64,000 nt of DNA, taken from NCBI GenBank assembly GCA_017429945.1, contig JAFRNY010000055.1, positions 1 through 64,000 of the forward strand. Direction: 5' to 3'. The notes beneath the pieces are model-generated. The model saw only the letters and a list, made by a program, of their open reading frames with translations. It was not told the origin of the DNA and searched no databases. Positions 7,779 through 15,085 of this stretch are shown one piece after another; the first letter of the stretch is position 1, and each line of letters begins with the position of its first letter. The position numbers were made by a program, and so were the translations under genes. This stretch comes from Bacteroidaceae bacterium. Lineage in GTDB: Bacteria; Bacteroidota; Bacteroidia; Bacteroidales; Bacteroidaceae.

Positions 7779-8891
7779 TTACCGATGTTTCATTTTCTTT
7801 TTCTTCTTGCGGCGCGAGGTGTCGAAGCGTGTGAGGTCGTCCTGCGTGGCCAGGTCGATTGGCTTGTGCTCTTGCTTGCGGCTCTCGAGGCTGAGGGCGT
7901 CGGGCTTGTGGCCTTCGCGGTTCATGGCTATGACTTCGAGGGCTCGTGCTGCAGGTATGGTGACGAGGTTTGCGGCCAGGCGCTTGTCGGTTGAGTAGGT
8001 GACCTGGCTGCTGAGGATGTCGGCCTTGAAGAAGTAGTAGGTGCTGTCGAGCGTCTCGAGCTGCACTTCGCGGCTGGGTAGGCGTCGCGAGGCTTCGACA
8101 TACTGGTCGGCCTCATAGTTCATGCAGCATTTGAGCTTGGCGCACTGCCCGGCCAGCTTCTGCGGGTTGAGGCTGAGGTCCTGGAAACGTGCTGCGGCGG
8201 TGGAGACGCTGACGAAGTTCTTCATCCACGTGGTGCAGCAGAGCTCGCGGCCGCAGGGGCCGAAGCCTCCGATGCGCCCGGCCTCTTGGCGCGCGCCGAT
8301 CTGCTTCATCTCGATTCGCACGTGGAAGACGTCGGCCAGCACTTTGATGAGCTGGCGGAAGTCGACGCGCCCGTCGGCGATGTAGTAGAAGATGGCTTTG
8401 TTGCCATCGCCCTGGTATTCGACGTCGCCGATCTTCATCTCGAGGCCGAGGTCCTTGGCAATCTGTCGCGACTGTATCATCGTGGCATGCTCGCGCGACT
8501 TGGCCTCGTGGAACTTCTCCATGTCCACGGGGCGAGCCTTGCGGTAGACGGTCTTTATGTCGTCCATGCTCTTGGGAGGCGTGCGCTTCATCTGCAGCAG
8601 CACGAGCTTGCCCGTGAGCGTCACGGTGCCTATGTCGTGACCAGGCGAAGCCTCCACGGCCACGATGTCGCCTTTCTCGAGCGGCAGGTGGTTGGAGTTG
8701 TGGTAGAAGCCCTTGCGCGTGTTCTTGAACTGCACCTCCACTAGGTCTGTGACGTCGGTGTTGCCGGGGATGTCGGCCAGATAGTCATAGACGTTGAGCT
8801 GGCAGCTCTGCTTGGGGCAGCCGTGAATCGAGAGCCCTCGTGAGCCTGCGATTACGGGGAGCTTCCCTACTGTATCTTTTTCTGTATCCAT
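7779..8891 (-). CDS. ricT: PSP1-domain protein RicT
   Basis: A PSP1 C-terminal-domain protein. In Bacillus the homologous RicT (YaaT) works with RicA and RicF in RNA-processing and phosphorelay control. In Bacteroidetes the role is unproven. The cysteine-rich family core is clear: GFGPCGRELCC, then CAKLKCCMNYE, plus an early HGCPKQSCQL. The C-terminus is basic (RRKKKKKMKHR). The start is set at MDTEKD (8891). A longer reading to 8942 would add KVQCSMFKVQCS, which is only the translated heptamer repeat. It lies downstream of holB on the same strand, as in many Bacteroidetes, separated by a 154-bp repeat array. Confidence 0.87.
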   Translation of the reverse strand: MDTEKDTVGKLPVIAGSRGLSIHGCPKQSCQLNVYDYLADIPGNTDVTDLVEVQFKNTRKGFYHNSNHLPLEKGDIVAVEASPGHDIGTVTLTGKLVLLQMKRTPPKSMDDIKTVYRKARPVDMEKFHEAKSREHATMIQSRQIAKDLGLEMKIGDVEYQGDGNKAIFYYIADGRVDFRQLIKVLADVFHVRIEMKQIGARQEAGRIGGFGPCGRELCCTTWMKNFVSVSTAAARFQDLSLNPQKLAGQCAKLKCCMNYEADQYVEASRRLPSREVQLETLDSTYYFFKADILSSQVTYSTDKRLAANLVTIPAARALEVIAMNREGHKPDALSLESRKQEHKPIDLATQDDLTRFDTSRRKKKKKMKHR

Positions 8892-8892
8892 A

Positions 8893-9045
8893 AGATTGTA
8901 CATTGAACATTGAACTTTGAACATTGAACATTGAACTTTCAACTTTCAACTTTGAACTTTCAACTTTGAACTTTGAGCTTTGGACTTTGAACTTTGGACT
9001 TTGAACTTTGAACTTTGAACTAACTCTCATTCTTCATTCTTCATT
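8893..9045. repeat. GAACTTT/GAACATT heptamer array between holB and ricT
   Basis: About twenty heptamers related to ttgaac(t/a), with variants ttggact and ttgagct. Period 7 keeps all frames of the array periodic, and one frame reads as an endless SSKFKVQ repeat. It ends in attcttcattcttcattcta next to the holB stop. Confidence 0.85.
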
Positions 9046-10092
9046 CTACTGTAGCAGCAGTACGATTATCTTCAGCGCCATGTCGAAGAAGACCATGCGG
9101 GCGTTGACGTTCTGCCCGATGTCTGTCTCGGCCTTGGCCAGCTCCTCGGTGATGGGGATGACGTTGCGCTCGTTGATGAATCGTGCGAAGTTGCGGCTGA
9201 AGGCTGCCTCGTCGGGCGTCTGACGGTTGAGCTCGGGCTGATGGAAGTTGTAGACGAAGTTCTCGCGCACCTGCCGCTGGCAGAATTGCAGGAAGCTCTT
9301 CTGGCTCTCGCGCCCCATGGAGGCGAGTTGGTCGGCCCACTCGCGCAGGTCCTTCACTTTTCGCTGGTAGGCAAGGCGCATGAGCATGATGAAGAGGTCC
9401 AGCATCAGCCGCTCGTCCTTGGGCGGATGGGCTTGGCGGTAGTCGTCATGTGAGAGTGGCGGCACCAGTATGCGCTGTGTGCGGCTGAGGATTGTGCCGA
9501 GTACGAGGTCGGGCTCTTCGCTCACCATGAGGAAATGTGTGTCGGCCGGCGGCTCCTCAAACAGCTTGAGCAGTTTGTTGGCCGTCTCTTGGTTCATCTT
9601 CTCGGGCAGCCACACCACCATCACCTTACGTCCGCCCTGGTTGGATTTCAGCGCCAGCTTGCGCTGTATGTTGTCGGCCTCGGCCACGTAGTAGGTGGCC
9701 TGCGAGTTGCCGGCGTCGATGTCGGCGAGCCAGTCGTTGAGGTCGAAGTACGGACTCTGCAGTACGCGTGCCCGCCACTCCTTTATGTAGTGGTCTGAGA
9801 TGGCATCCTCGGCATTCTTTATGCGCGTGCCCTTCACGAAGGGAAATGTGAAGTGGAGGTCGGGGTGCTCCAGCTTGGCAGCCATACGGCATGAGGTGCA
9901 CTCGCCGCAGGCGCTGCCGTCCTCCCGGGGATGCTGGCACAGCAGAGCCTCGGCGAAAGCCAGCGCCAGGGCCAGCTTGCCCGAGCCCTCAGGGCCGCAG
10001 AGCATCAGGGCGTGGGGCACGCGGCCGGCCTCGAGGTCGGTCATCAGGCGCTGCCATGTGGCAGCCTGTCCTATCAGAGCATCGCGCAACAT
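9046..10092 (-). CDS. holB: DNA polymerase III subunit delta' (HolB)
   Basis: Clamp-loader subunit of about 349 residues. It has a P-loop GPEGSGKLALALAFAEALLC, a zinc cluster CQ...CGECTSCRM, and the delta'/tau family segment KVMVVWLPEKMNQETANKLLKLFEEPP followed by TILSRTQRI (SRC-like sensor 1). The start is taken at MLRDALIGQ (10092). The open frame continues upstream for 81 codons, but these are translated heptamer repeat (KVQSSKSKVQ...), not protein. The start codon touches the repeat directly, so any ribosome-binding region must lie within the array. First gene of the holB-ricT-gldH run. Confidence 0.92.
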   Translation of the reverse strand: MLRDALIGQAATWQRLMTDLEAGRVPHALMLCGPEGSGKLALALAFAEALLCQHPREDGSACGECTSCRMAAKLEHPDLHFTFPFVKGTRIKNAEDAISDHYIKEWRARVLQSPYFDLNDWLADIDAGNSQATYYVAEADNIQRKLALKSNQGGRKVMVVWLPEKMNQETANKLLKLFEEPPADTHFLMVSEEPDLVLGTILSRTQRILVPPLSHDDYRQAHPPKDERLMLDLFIMLMRLAYQRKVKDLREWADQLASMGRESQKSFLQFCQRQVRENFVYNFHQPELNRQTPDEAAFSRNFARFINERNVIPITEELAKAETDIGQNVNARMVFFDMALKIIVLLLQ

Positions 10093-10345
10093 TTGAACAT
10101 TGAACTTTGAACTTTGAACTTTTGGAGCAGCGAGAGCAATCAAGCTCGCTTGAATTGCCGAGTCGTGACAAAAGTCAGCGAAGCTAACTTTGAGCTTTGG
10201 ACTTTGAACTTTGAACTTTGAACTTTGAAATATTGAATATTGAACTTTGGACTTTGAACTTTGAACTTTGAGCTTTGGACTTTGGACTTGGAACTTTGGA
10301 CTTTGAACTTTGGACTTTGAACTTTGAACTTTCATTCTTCATTCT
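10093..10345. repeat. Long GAACTTT heptamer array upstream of holB
   Basis: Over 25 heptamers (ttgaact, ttggact, ttgagct, ttgaaca) run from the holB start codon to four attcttc units at about 10330-10358. A 77-bp element is embedded at 10116-10192. The holB transcript would carry this as its leader if the promoter lies near 10375. Confidence 0.85.
10116..10192. repeat. 77-bp repeat, copy 2
   Basis: One mismatch to 7690-7766 (gtcgtgac instead of gtcgcgac). Confidence 0.85.
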
Positions 10346-10370
10346 TCATTCTTCATTCTCAAACCGCCTG

Positions 10371-10378
10371 CAAAGGTA
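10371..10378 (-). promoter_or_regulatory. Possible -7 box for the holB operon
   Basis: Reads TACCTTTG on the minus strand. The nearest upstream TTTG is at 14 bp instead of about 20, so the -33 match is weak. It would give a leader of about 280 nt made mostly of heptamer repeats. Confidence 0.4.
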
Positions 10379-10466
10379 ACTATTATTCGCGACAAATAGC
10401 TTCTTTCCCAGCAAAAAAAACGCAGAAAGCAATAATTCCCAGCACAATCCTTCCGTTTGTATGGCT

Positions 10467-10628
10467 ATATACGTCCGGTCGTATCGGCTTATGGGACTTT
10501 GAACTTTGAACTTTGAACATTGAACTTTTGCAGAGTGCGCTCTGCGAAGACCCCTAAACGATAAACTCTCAACGATAAACGATATTACGTCCGGTCGCAT
10601 CGGCTGATACGTCCGGTCGTATCGGCTT
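10467..10628. repeat. Three copies of a CCGGTCG palindromic repeat
   Basis: Copies of acgtccggtcg(t/c)atcggct start near 10471, 10587 and 10609. The last two are exactly 22 bp apart. The unit is an imperfect palindrome (gatac-gtccggtc-gtatc) and belongs to the same family as the five-copy array at 29.8 kb. Short heptamers (10497-10528) and ataaactctcaacgataaac lie between them. No gene is seen in this gap. Confidence 0.8.
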
Positions 10629-10663
10629 GAACCCTTTGCCTTCCGATCATAGCCCTCTTAACT

Positions 10664-10719
10664 AAAAAAAGCTTCACCCCCGCAGACTCCCTGCTGATGC
10701 GGGAGCTGAGGGGGTGAAA
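10664..10719 (-). terminator. Rho-independent terminator after the HD-domain gene
   Basis: On the minus strand an imperfect 18-bp stem (ttcaccccctcagctccc against gggagtctgcgggggtgaa) is followed by gc and seven T residues. It sits 14 bp beyond the stop codon of the HD gene. Confidence 0.8.
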
Positions 10720-10732
10720 TGTTAGTGGCCGT

Positions 10733-11416
10733 TCATTCAACTTTGTTTTCTCGAGCGAAGAATTGGTCGAAGAGTTGGCGTAGCAGCTCTTCGTTGAGCA
10801 TCATCTGGCGTAGTTGCTCGAGACGCCGGGCGTTGGGCGAGTCGGGGAACCAAAGGTGGAGGTAGCCTCCGGGACCATATTTCTCGTGGAGGTGGTCGAG
10901 CATGCGTCGGTAGTGCTCTTCGGGGCTGAGGTGGGGGTAGTGCTCGATGCCGTACTGTATGGTGCGTCGGATGATGGTGTGCGGGTCTATGAATCGGTCG
11001 GCTTCGGCAACGACGCGGCCGTAGATACTGCGTGGCTGGTGGCCGGATGAGGCCCGGTGGTCTTCGGCGGCTTGTGCGATGAGTGTGATTTCATCATCGG
11101 TGAACCAGCGTCGCAGGCGGGCGTCGGCCTGTATGATCTGTGCGGAGACTTCGTGGTGGCGCTCACGGCCTTGGCAGAGGCCTGTGTCGTGGTAGGCTGC
11201 GATGGTGTAGGCTAAGTCGGGGCGCAGGTTGAGTTGGCTCGCGAGCTGCAGGCTTTGGCTTATGACCATGTCGGCGTGGTCGCGGCGGTGCGCTTTGTCG
11301 AAGTGGTCGTAGCGTGGCAGAATTTCGGCTTCGATGTAGCCGACGAGGTCTGCGGGGATGGCCCCGGCTTCGACATAGTGGCAGGGGTCAGCCTGCGTTT
11401 TATCGTGCTGTGGCAT
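10733..11416 (-). CDS. HD-domain phosphohydrolase, uncharacterised
   Basis: A cytoplasmic protein of 227 residues with the HD metal-site pattern: His at RRDHADM (residue 47), the HD pair in AAYHDTGL (76-77), EDHR near 117 and EADRFID further on. Proteins of this family hydrolyse phosphate esters such as nucleotides or are orphan HD proteins. The substrate cannot be told from sequence. It overlaps the upstream DUF3316 gene by 17 bp, so the two are likely co-translated at the end of the parC transcript. No signal peptide is seen. Confidence 0.8.
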   Translation of the reverse strand: MPQHDKTQADPCHYVEAGAIPADLVGYIEAEILPRYDHFDKAHRRDHADMVISQSLQLASQLNLRPDLAYTIAAYHDTGLCQGRERHHEVSAQIIQADARLRRWFTDDEITLIAQAAEDHRASSGHQPRSIYGRVVAEADRFIDPHTIIRRTIQYGIEHYPHLSPEEHYRRMLDHLHEKYGPGGYLHLWFPDSPNARRLEQLRQMMLNEELLRQLFDQFFARENKVE

Positions 11417-12242
11417 AGCGTTGTGGCGGAACGAGTTTGATGTTGCGCACCCAGCCGATCATGAAGGCGTGGGTGTAGGCGTGGCGGCGAAGGCTGTTGA
11501 CATCGCTTTGGCGCACATCGACGAGGTAGGTCAGGCGCATGGTGGCGCGCAGCATAGGCAGGTCGATGGTGAAGCGGTTGGTGAGCGATGGCGCGTTGAA
11601 GGGGTGAGTGGTGCGGATGTTGTGGTCGGAGTGTTCGAGGGAGAAAATCTCGTAGTAGCTCTGCCCATAGGCTGGTGTGAACATGGCTCCGAGGAGTGGC
11701 ACGTCGAGCTGGTCGCGTAGCGTGAGCGGCATGCGTCGTATGCGGAAGGTGTAGCCTGCGACGACGGATGCTGCGAGGTGCGCTCCGAGGTATGCCTGGG
11801 CCGGGTTGTTGCCGTTGCGGGTGTTGTAGAGCCCTCCGAGGTTGGCGGCGAGCTGTGGCCCGGCCATGAGAGTGAACCTCGAGCGTCGGTCGGTGGGGAG
11901 TGTGCCTGGCGGCGTGCCAAGGAAGCGGTAGTGGAAGGTGGCGGCATACCCGATGCCGGCCCCCATGTATTTGGCTTTGTCGGACGCGGGCTTGCTCAAA
12001 GAGAAATCGAGCTGCAGGGTGCTTTGGAACTGGACGCGGTCGCCCATGAATGTCAGCGGTCGCTCAGTCTCATTGAGATATAAGAACTTTGGGCCTCGGT
12101 ATTCCAGGGGCGAGAGGTAGGTGTCGAGTTGGCGGACGCTTCCGAGGCCGAAGAGGTGGGCACGCGCCACAGGGGCTTGTGCCATCGCCGGGGCGCAGCA
12201 GATGCAGAGCCACAGCCAAAGGATGGTAGGGGTGTGCTTCAT
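11400..12242 (-). CDS. DUF3316 outer-membrane-type protein
   Basis: A 280-residue exported protein of unknown function. The signal peptide MKHTPTILWLWLCICCAPAMAQA is clear. The mature part has alternating hydrophobic/aromatic strands typical of a beta-barrel: HYRFLGTPPGT, RFTLMAGPQLAANLGGLYNTR, HAFMIGWVRNIKLV. I recognise this as the DUF3316 family common in Bacteroidales. Its start codon overlaps the parC stop by one base (TGATG), so it is translationally coupled to topoisomerase IV subunit A. It also overlaps the HD gene by 17 bp. Cargo and partners are unknown. Confidence 0.75.
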   Translation of the reverse strand: MKHTPTILWLWLCICCAPAMAQAPVARAHLFGLGSVRQLDTYLSPLEYRGPKFLYLNETERPLTFMGDRVQFQSTLQLDFSLSKPASDKAKYMGAGIGYAATFHYRFLGTPPGTLPTDRRSRFTLMAGPQLAANLGGLYNTRNGNNPAQAYLGAHLAASVVAGYTFRIRRMPLTLRDQLDVPLLGAMFTPAYGQSYYEIFSLEHSDHNIRTTHPFNAPSLTNRFTIDLPMLRATMRLTYLVDVRQSDVNSLRRHAYTHAFMIGWVRNIKLVPPQRYATAR

Positions 12243-15070
12243 CAGTCAAAAAGGCTTAGCTGACCTGTCGCGGGGTCGACAGAGGGAGAGGATTCGGGGT
12301 CGGCTGCGTCGGTGTGGGGAGTGACGGCGGGGGAACTGCTGTCGGCATCCTCTGGTGAGGCAGGCGAGTCGGGGGATTCGGGGGCGGCAGCGTCGGAGGG
12401 GGGAGTGACAGCGGGGAAACCGCTGTCCGCACCATCAGGGTCGGCGGGAGAGTCGGGTGATTCGGTTGAGTCGGGCTCTTCGGGGGTGTCTTCGGGCTCG
12501 GGCAGGCGTGTGGGCTCGAGTTCCTCGATTGAGGCGAGGGTGAGAGTCGTTATGCGCTTGCCTTTGGCTTTGAAGCTCTTTTGCCCTATGAACTGCTCGG
12601 CATCGATCTCGAGAGGCTCGCGGAAATCGTCGGGCGCTCCGTAGCGAAGGAGCAGGCGTGGGTAAACGGTGTCGGTGAGCAACAGGAGAGTGCTCGAATT
12701 TGCCGCTGCGGCCTGTGCCACGGTGGTAGGGCCTACGACGCGCTCTCCGATGAAGTTCTGGTGGCGCGTTGTTGCTTCGAGGGTGAAGCGCTTGAGGTAG
12801 GGGTAGCCCTGCTCGGCATCGTAGAGCGCAGCCGTCCATACCTTCTCGGGGTCGAACTTCTCGATGCGCAGGATGTTTTGCTCGTAGTGGTTGTTGAGGT
12901 CGAAGTTTGTGGTGTAGAACTCGCCTGTGTCGAGGATGACGAGTATGGCGTCCTCGCTGTGGAACTCGCCGAGGTATTGCCCATGGTCGTCGTAGTTGAG
13001 GCGCTTGACATCGTGGTCGAACCATACCTTACGCCCGCCGAGTGTGCTCGAGCCGTGGCTCTTGAGGCCTATGCGCTCCACTTCGAGCTTGGTGAGGAGG
13101 TTGCCCATGGACGAACGGCCTTTGATTCGCACGTCGCTGAAGTCCTTGTCGAGCGAAATGCGCTTGAGCTTTGGCACGGGCTTGAAGGTTACTTTTATGA
13201 CCTCGGCTTCGCCGTTGGGGTTGGCCGTGAAGTAGGCAACCCGGCTGCCGGGCTTGCCTTGTGTGAGGTCGTACTCGCGGTCGCGTGTGACGCTGGTGAC
13301 GTTGAATCGCTTGATGAAGTAGGCCCCGTTGCGGCCGTCGCGATAGACGCAGTTGTAGATGGTGCGCGCATCGCCTTTCTTGAAGATGGCCAGGTGTATG
13401 ATCTGGCATTTGCGTTTCTCGGCCTTTGAGCGCTCCGTCTCGCCTACGAACACCTTCTCGCCAATGCGTATGACCTTGTATGTGCCGTCTTTGTAGAAGA
13501 TGATGACATCGTCGATATCAGAGCAGTTGCAGACGAATTCGTCCTTCTTGAGGCTGGTGCCTATGAAGCCTTCCTCGCGGTTGATGTAGAGCTTTTGGTT
13601 GGCCTCCACTACTTTCGAGGCTTCGATGCTGTCGAAGCTTCGAATCTCGGTAAGGCGCGGATGGTCCTTGCCGTATTTGTCCTGGATGAATCGGAACCAG
13701 TTGACGGTGACTTCGACCATGTTGGCCAGGTCGCGGTCGATCTCAGCTATCTCCTCTTTCATGCGGGCTATGGCCTCATCGGCTTTGTCCTTGCTGAACT
13801 TGGCTATGCGCTGCATCTTTATCTCGAGCAGGCGGAGGATGTCGTCCTTAGTGACCTCGCGCACGAACTGAGGGTAGAAGGGCGTGAGTCGTTCGTCGAT
13901 GTAGTTGCATAGTTCGTCCGTAGAATTTGCATTCTCGAAGGGCTTGCCTTTGTAGATTCGCTCTTCGATGAAGATTCGCTCTAGCGAAGCGAAGTGGAGA
14001 GCTTCCATCAGCTCGCCTCGACGAATGAGTAGCTCTTTGCGCAGTAGCTCCTTGGTGTTGTCCACCGAGCGCTGCAGCACTTCGGAGATGGTGAGGAAAC
14101 AGGGCTTGTTGTCGTCGATGACACAGCAGTTTGGCGATATCGAGACTTCACAGTCGGTGCAGGCGTAGAGGGCGTCGATGGTCTTGTCGGGGCTGGCTCC
14201 GGGCATGAGGTGGATGAGAATCTCGACGCCGGCGGCTGTCATGTCCTCGACCTTGCGCACTTTGATTTTACCTTTCTCTGCGGCTTTAAGTATGGAGTCG
14301 ATGAACTGCGATGGCTTTTGTGGCGAACCAGTGGTCTTGCCGAAGGGAATCTCGGTGATGGCCAGGGTCTTGGAGTCGCGTTTCTCAATCTTGGCACGCA
14401 CGCGCAGGCTGCCGCCGCGTTGACCGTCGTTGTACTTCGAAACGTCGATGCTACCGCCTGTGGGGAAGTCGGGGTAAAGCTGAAAAGGCTCGTTGTGGAG
14501 ATAGGCGATGGCGGCTTCGCAGAGTTCGTTCAGGTTGTGAGGCAAGATTTTCGACGATAGTCCTACGGCAATGCCCTCGGCGCCCTGTGCCAGCAGTAGC
14601 GGGAATTTCACAGGCAGGGTTATAGGCTCTTTGTTGCGGCCGTCGTAGCTGAGCTTCCACTCTGTGGTCTTGGGGTTGAACACCACGTCGAGGGCGAACT
14701 TCGAGAGTCGCGCCTCGATGTAGCGGCCTGCGGCGGCATCGTCGCCGGTGAGAATGTTTCCCCAGTTGCCCTGGCAGTCGATGAGCAGTTCTTTCTGGCC
14801 CAACTGCACGAGCGCGTCCTTGATGCTGGCGTCGCCGTGCGGGTGGAACTGCATGGTGTGGCCAACGATGTTTGCTACTTTGTTGTAGCGCCCGTCGTCC
14901 ATGCGCTTCATCGAATGCAGAATGCGCCTTTGCACGGGCTTGAAACCGTCGCTTATGTGAGGCACGGCTCGTTCGAGGATTACGTATGAGGCGTAGTCCA
15001 GGAACCAGTCTTGATACATTCGGTTCAGGTGGTGGGTGATGCCCTCTTGCTTCACTATCTTGTCATCCAT
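12242..15070 (-). CDS. parC: DNA topoisomerase IV subunit A with clamp-binding-like C-terminus
   Basis: Type II topoisomerase A subunit, which cuts and rejoins DNA to unlink daughter chromosomes. The N-terminal breakage-reunion domain is intact: DGFKPVQRRILHSM, VANIVGHTMQFHPHGDASIKDAL and AAAGRYIEARLS with the catalytic tyrosine at residue 117. The beta-pinwheel domain follows (KDEFVCNCSDIDDVIIFYKDGTYKVI). From about residue 852 there is an acidic Pro/Ser/Asp-rich tail with a roughly 28-residue internal duplication, ending QLSLFD (937-942), which matches the sliding-clamp binding consensus QL(S/D)LF. The partner parE is not in the window. The gene starts 15 bp after the BNR-protein gene. The family form is the Bacteroidetes one, often just labelled gyrase/topoisomerase IV subunit A. 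Confidence 0.93.
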   Translation of the reverse strand: MDDKIVKQEGITHHLNRMYQDWFLDYASYVILERAVPHISDGFKPVQRRILHSMKRMDDGRYNKVANIVGHTMQFHPHGDASIKDALVQLGQKELLIDCQGNWGNILTGDDAAAGRYIEARLSKFALDVVFNPKTTEWKLSYDGRNKEPITLPVKFPLLLAQGAEGIAVGLSSKILPHNLNELCEAAIAYLHNEPFQLYPDFPTGGSIDVSKYNDGQRGGSLRVRAKIEKRDSKTLAITEIPFGKTTGSPQKPSQFIDSILKAAEKGKIKVRKVEDMTAAGVEILIHLMPGASPDKTIDALYACTDCEVSISPNCCVIDDNKPCFLTISEVLQRSVDNTKELLRKELLIRRGELMEALHFASLERIFIEERIYKGKPFENANSTDELCNYIDERLTPFYPQFVREVTKDDILRLLEIKMQRIAKFSKDKADEAIARMKEEIAEIDRDLANMVEVTVNWFRFIQDKYGKDHPRLTEIRSFDSIEASKVVEANQKLYINREEGFIGTSLKKDEFVCNCSDIDDVIIFYKDGTYKVIRIGEKVFVGETERSKAEKRKCQIIHLAIFKKGDARTIYNCVYRDGRNGAYFIKRFNVTSVTRDREYDLTQGKPGSRVAYFTANPNGEAEVIKVTFKPVPKLKRISLDKDFSDVRIKGRSSMGNLLTKLEVERIGLKSHGSSTLGGRKVWFDHDVKRLNYDDHGQYLGEFHSEDAILVILDTGEFYTTNFDLNNHYEQNILRIEKFDPEKVWTAALYDAEQGYPYLKRFTLEATTRHQNFIGERVVGPTTVAQAAAANSSTLLLLTDTVYPRLLLRYGAPDDFREPLEIDAEQFIGQKSFKAKGKRITTLTLASIEELEPTRLPEPEDTPEEPDSTESPDSPADPDGADSGFPAVTPPSDAAAPESPDSPASPEDADSSSPAVTPHTDAADPESSPSVDPATGQLSLFD

Positions 15071-15085
15071 ACGAAGTCGGTAAAT

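Noticed and set aside
8892..9030. N-terminal extension of RicT and an 81-codon minus-strand frame rich in SSKFKVQ
   Set aside because: Both are read through the heptamer array; they have no protein features.
10093..10335. N-terminal extension of HolB by 81 residues
   Set aside because: It is the translation of the heptamer array (KVQSSKF-like). HolB homologues start near MLRDALIGQ.
10471..10490. CCGGTCG copies as restriction sites or a phage attachment site
   Set aside because: There is no integrase or phage gene nearby, and the regular 22-bp spacing fits a repeat array better.
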